Assembly: GCF_017562075.2 (NCBI RefSeq)
Contig: NC_054085.1
Coordinates: 34,225,039 to 34,289,038, forward strand
Direction of reading: 5' to 3'
DNA from: Anopheles merus
Taxonomy: Eukaryota > Arthropoda > Insecta > Diptera > Culicidae
Length of the DNA: 64,000 nucleotides
Shown here: positions 58,501 through 64,000 of the stretch, one piece after another
Layout: the number at the start of each line of letters is the position of its first letter
Numbering within the stretch: position 1 is the stretch's first letter
Position numbers and translations under genes: made by a program
Notes under the pieces: model-generated
Told to the model about the DNA's origin: nothing
Databases searched by the model: none
The model's input: only the letters and a program-made list of their open reading frames with translations

Positions 58501-58728
58501 CGGTGGTGATTAAATATGGATACATCTGCTGTTGTTTGTTGTTATTAAAGACGCTTCATCTTCTATTCAAAAACTGGCAACAAGACTAACCAACGAAATC
58601 GTTACATTTGCTGTTCCATTCCAAACAACAACAACAACAACAGCAGCTCGTCGCTCAATTACTGAGCTGTCAAAAATGACTCACGTTAAACGGCATAATC
58701 AGTTCAAATTTTCACAAAGACACTTTTA
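55546..58728. other. Intergenic DNA between the two mobile elements
   Basis: No gene is supported. The region has purine-rich and poly-A/poly-C runs (for example a C10 run near 56615 and T12 near 56763), a short (AT)n near 57247 and small GT runs. Open frames are short and lie on both strands. Confidence 0.55.
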
Positions 58729-59405
58729 CAGGGTTTTCCATTCCAATTAACAACTGTCCACAGTCAACTAGCAATCCTCGATTTGAAAAACACGATTGTC
58801 TACCACTTACAAACAAGTCAAGCCGTTTTTGGTACACTGTCCATTTCAATTTCACAATTGTCGTCTTCGAAAACACACGTCAGATGCGGCACGGGTTGTT
58901 TTGGTTTTGGCTGGAACGTGTATCACTTGAAGTTGGGAAAGCTGAGCAACATGGACATGTTAGGCAGTTTTATCTATATTTTAATTTTTAATACAATGCA
59001 AAAATTTGTACATTAATCAGTGCTTTTACTGGTAGCAAATGAAAAAAAAAAAATTACAACGTCCCAAAATAACTTAAAAACTGTAACGCTCCAATAATAA
59101 CTAAAACCAAATGATAAAACTGCTTAGCATGTCCATATTGCTCAACTTTTTCATATTCTCATATTCAATCAAGACCTGTTTACAGCATGGTCAATTCTTA
59201 TACACAAGTGATACACGTTCCAGCCAAAACCAAAACAACCCGTGCCGCATCTGACGTGTGTTTTCGAAGACGACAATTGTGAAATTGAAATGGACAGTGT
59301 ACCAAAAACGGCTTGACTTGTTTGTAAGTGGTAGACAATCGTGTTTTTCAAATCGAGGATTGCTAGTTGACTGTGGACAGTTGTTAATTGGAATGGAAAA
59401 CCCTG
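58729..59405. mobile_element. Foldback/MITE-like element with inverted 201-bp arms and TA flanks
   Basis: The outer arms 58729-58929 and 59205-59405 are inverted copies that appear identical throughout. They begin CAGGGTTTTCCATTCC and each side is flanked by TA (58727-58728 and 59406-59407), consistent with a TA target-site duplication as in Tc1/mariner-related MITEs. A second, diverged inverted pair lies inside (58937-58974 against 59113-59152, several mismatches), with a right-side spacer about 45 nt longer than the left. No transposase frame is present, so the element is non-autonomous. The peptide frames that look shared on opposite strands here are by-products of the inversion. Confidence 0.85.
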
Positions 59406-59637
59406 TAAACCGAAGATGCGAACCAACAACAGCTCAACAACGAATGGAAAAGAGAGGGATAGAACAATTCCCCCAGAATCGGCACCCCACAACTAGAGGA
59501 CCTTCTTCACCTCTGAAGGATGCTCCAACGAGAGATGCTTCATTTCCACGTAAATTTTTGGGGACGATAGTCCATGACGATTTAGTTCCCCCCAAAAGCT
59601 TCGCTCTCACAGCCCTTACTCTCTCGCTCGCTCGCTC

Positions 59638-64000
<4,363 letters not shown>

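Noticed and set aside
58783..59492. Matching peptides on opposite strands (NTIVYHLQTSQAVF...)
   Set aside because: They result from the inverted arms of the foldback element and do not represent duplicated genes.

Overview
The window looks like insect nuclear DNA, most probably from a mosquito and best fitting an anopheline. The supports are two adjacent odorant-receptor genes with compact 71-86 bp introns, an insect-type acid lipase, a CR1/Jockey-type non-LTR retrotransposon with an ORF1 carrying a PHD-like zinc finger, abundant CA/GT and CT microsatellites, and very low coding density. The species is inferred from general character and not proven. There are no bacterial-type operons, CRISPR arrays or viral genomes.

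Layout: 173-465 is an almost pure (GT)n array. 8969-12115 holds two head-to-tail odorant-receptor (7tm_6) genes on the + strand with identical exon 2 and exon 3 sizes (202 and 243 bp). The first has one in-frame TAA (9593-9595) in an otherwise intact three-exon gene. 16721-18019 is a two-exon secreted acid lipase (+). 18020-38000 has no gene I can support, but holds microsatellites, a pair of short inverted repeats at 24289-24377 and a degenerate tRNA-like sequence at about 36349-36416. 38001-40530 carries the first two coding exons (- strand) of an unrecognised protein rich in Gln, Gly/Ser and Pro; its remaining exons were not found, so the empty DNA to the left may be intron. 40531-50915 is non-coding as far as I can see. 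About 50916-55537 is a near-complete non-LTR retrotransposon (+). 58729-59405 is a 677 bp foldback/MITE-like element whose two outer 201 bp arms look identical and inverted, flanked by TA. 59642-59756 is a 115 bp (CT)n tract. The rest is non-coding.

The most interesting signals are: (1) the retrotransposon's ORF1 and ORF2 are in the same frame, separated only by one TAG followed by CAA, and ORF2 has no ATG before its endonuclease catalytic residues, so it probably depends on stop-codon readthrough or another unconventional start; (2) the odorant receptor with a single premature TAA but intact splice sites and downstream frame, a candidate pseudo-pseudogene; (3) the foldback element, which would transcribe into a hairpin with about 200 bp of apparently perfect dsRNA; (4) the roughly 146-unit GT array.

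The host genes do not form a pathway. The receptors (chemosensation) and the lipase (lipid hydrolysis) are independent loci, possibly lying within a very large intron of the minus-strand gene.
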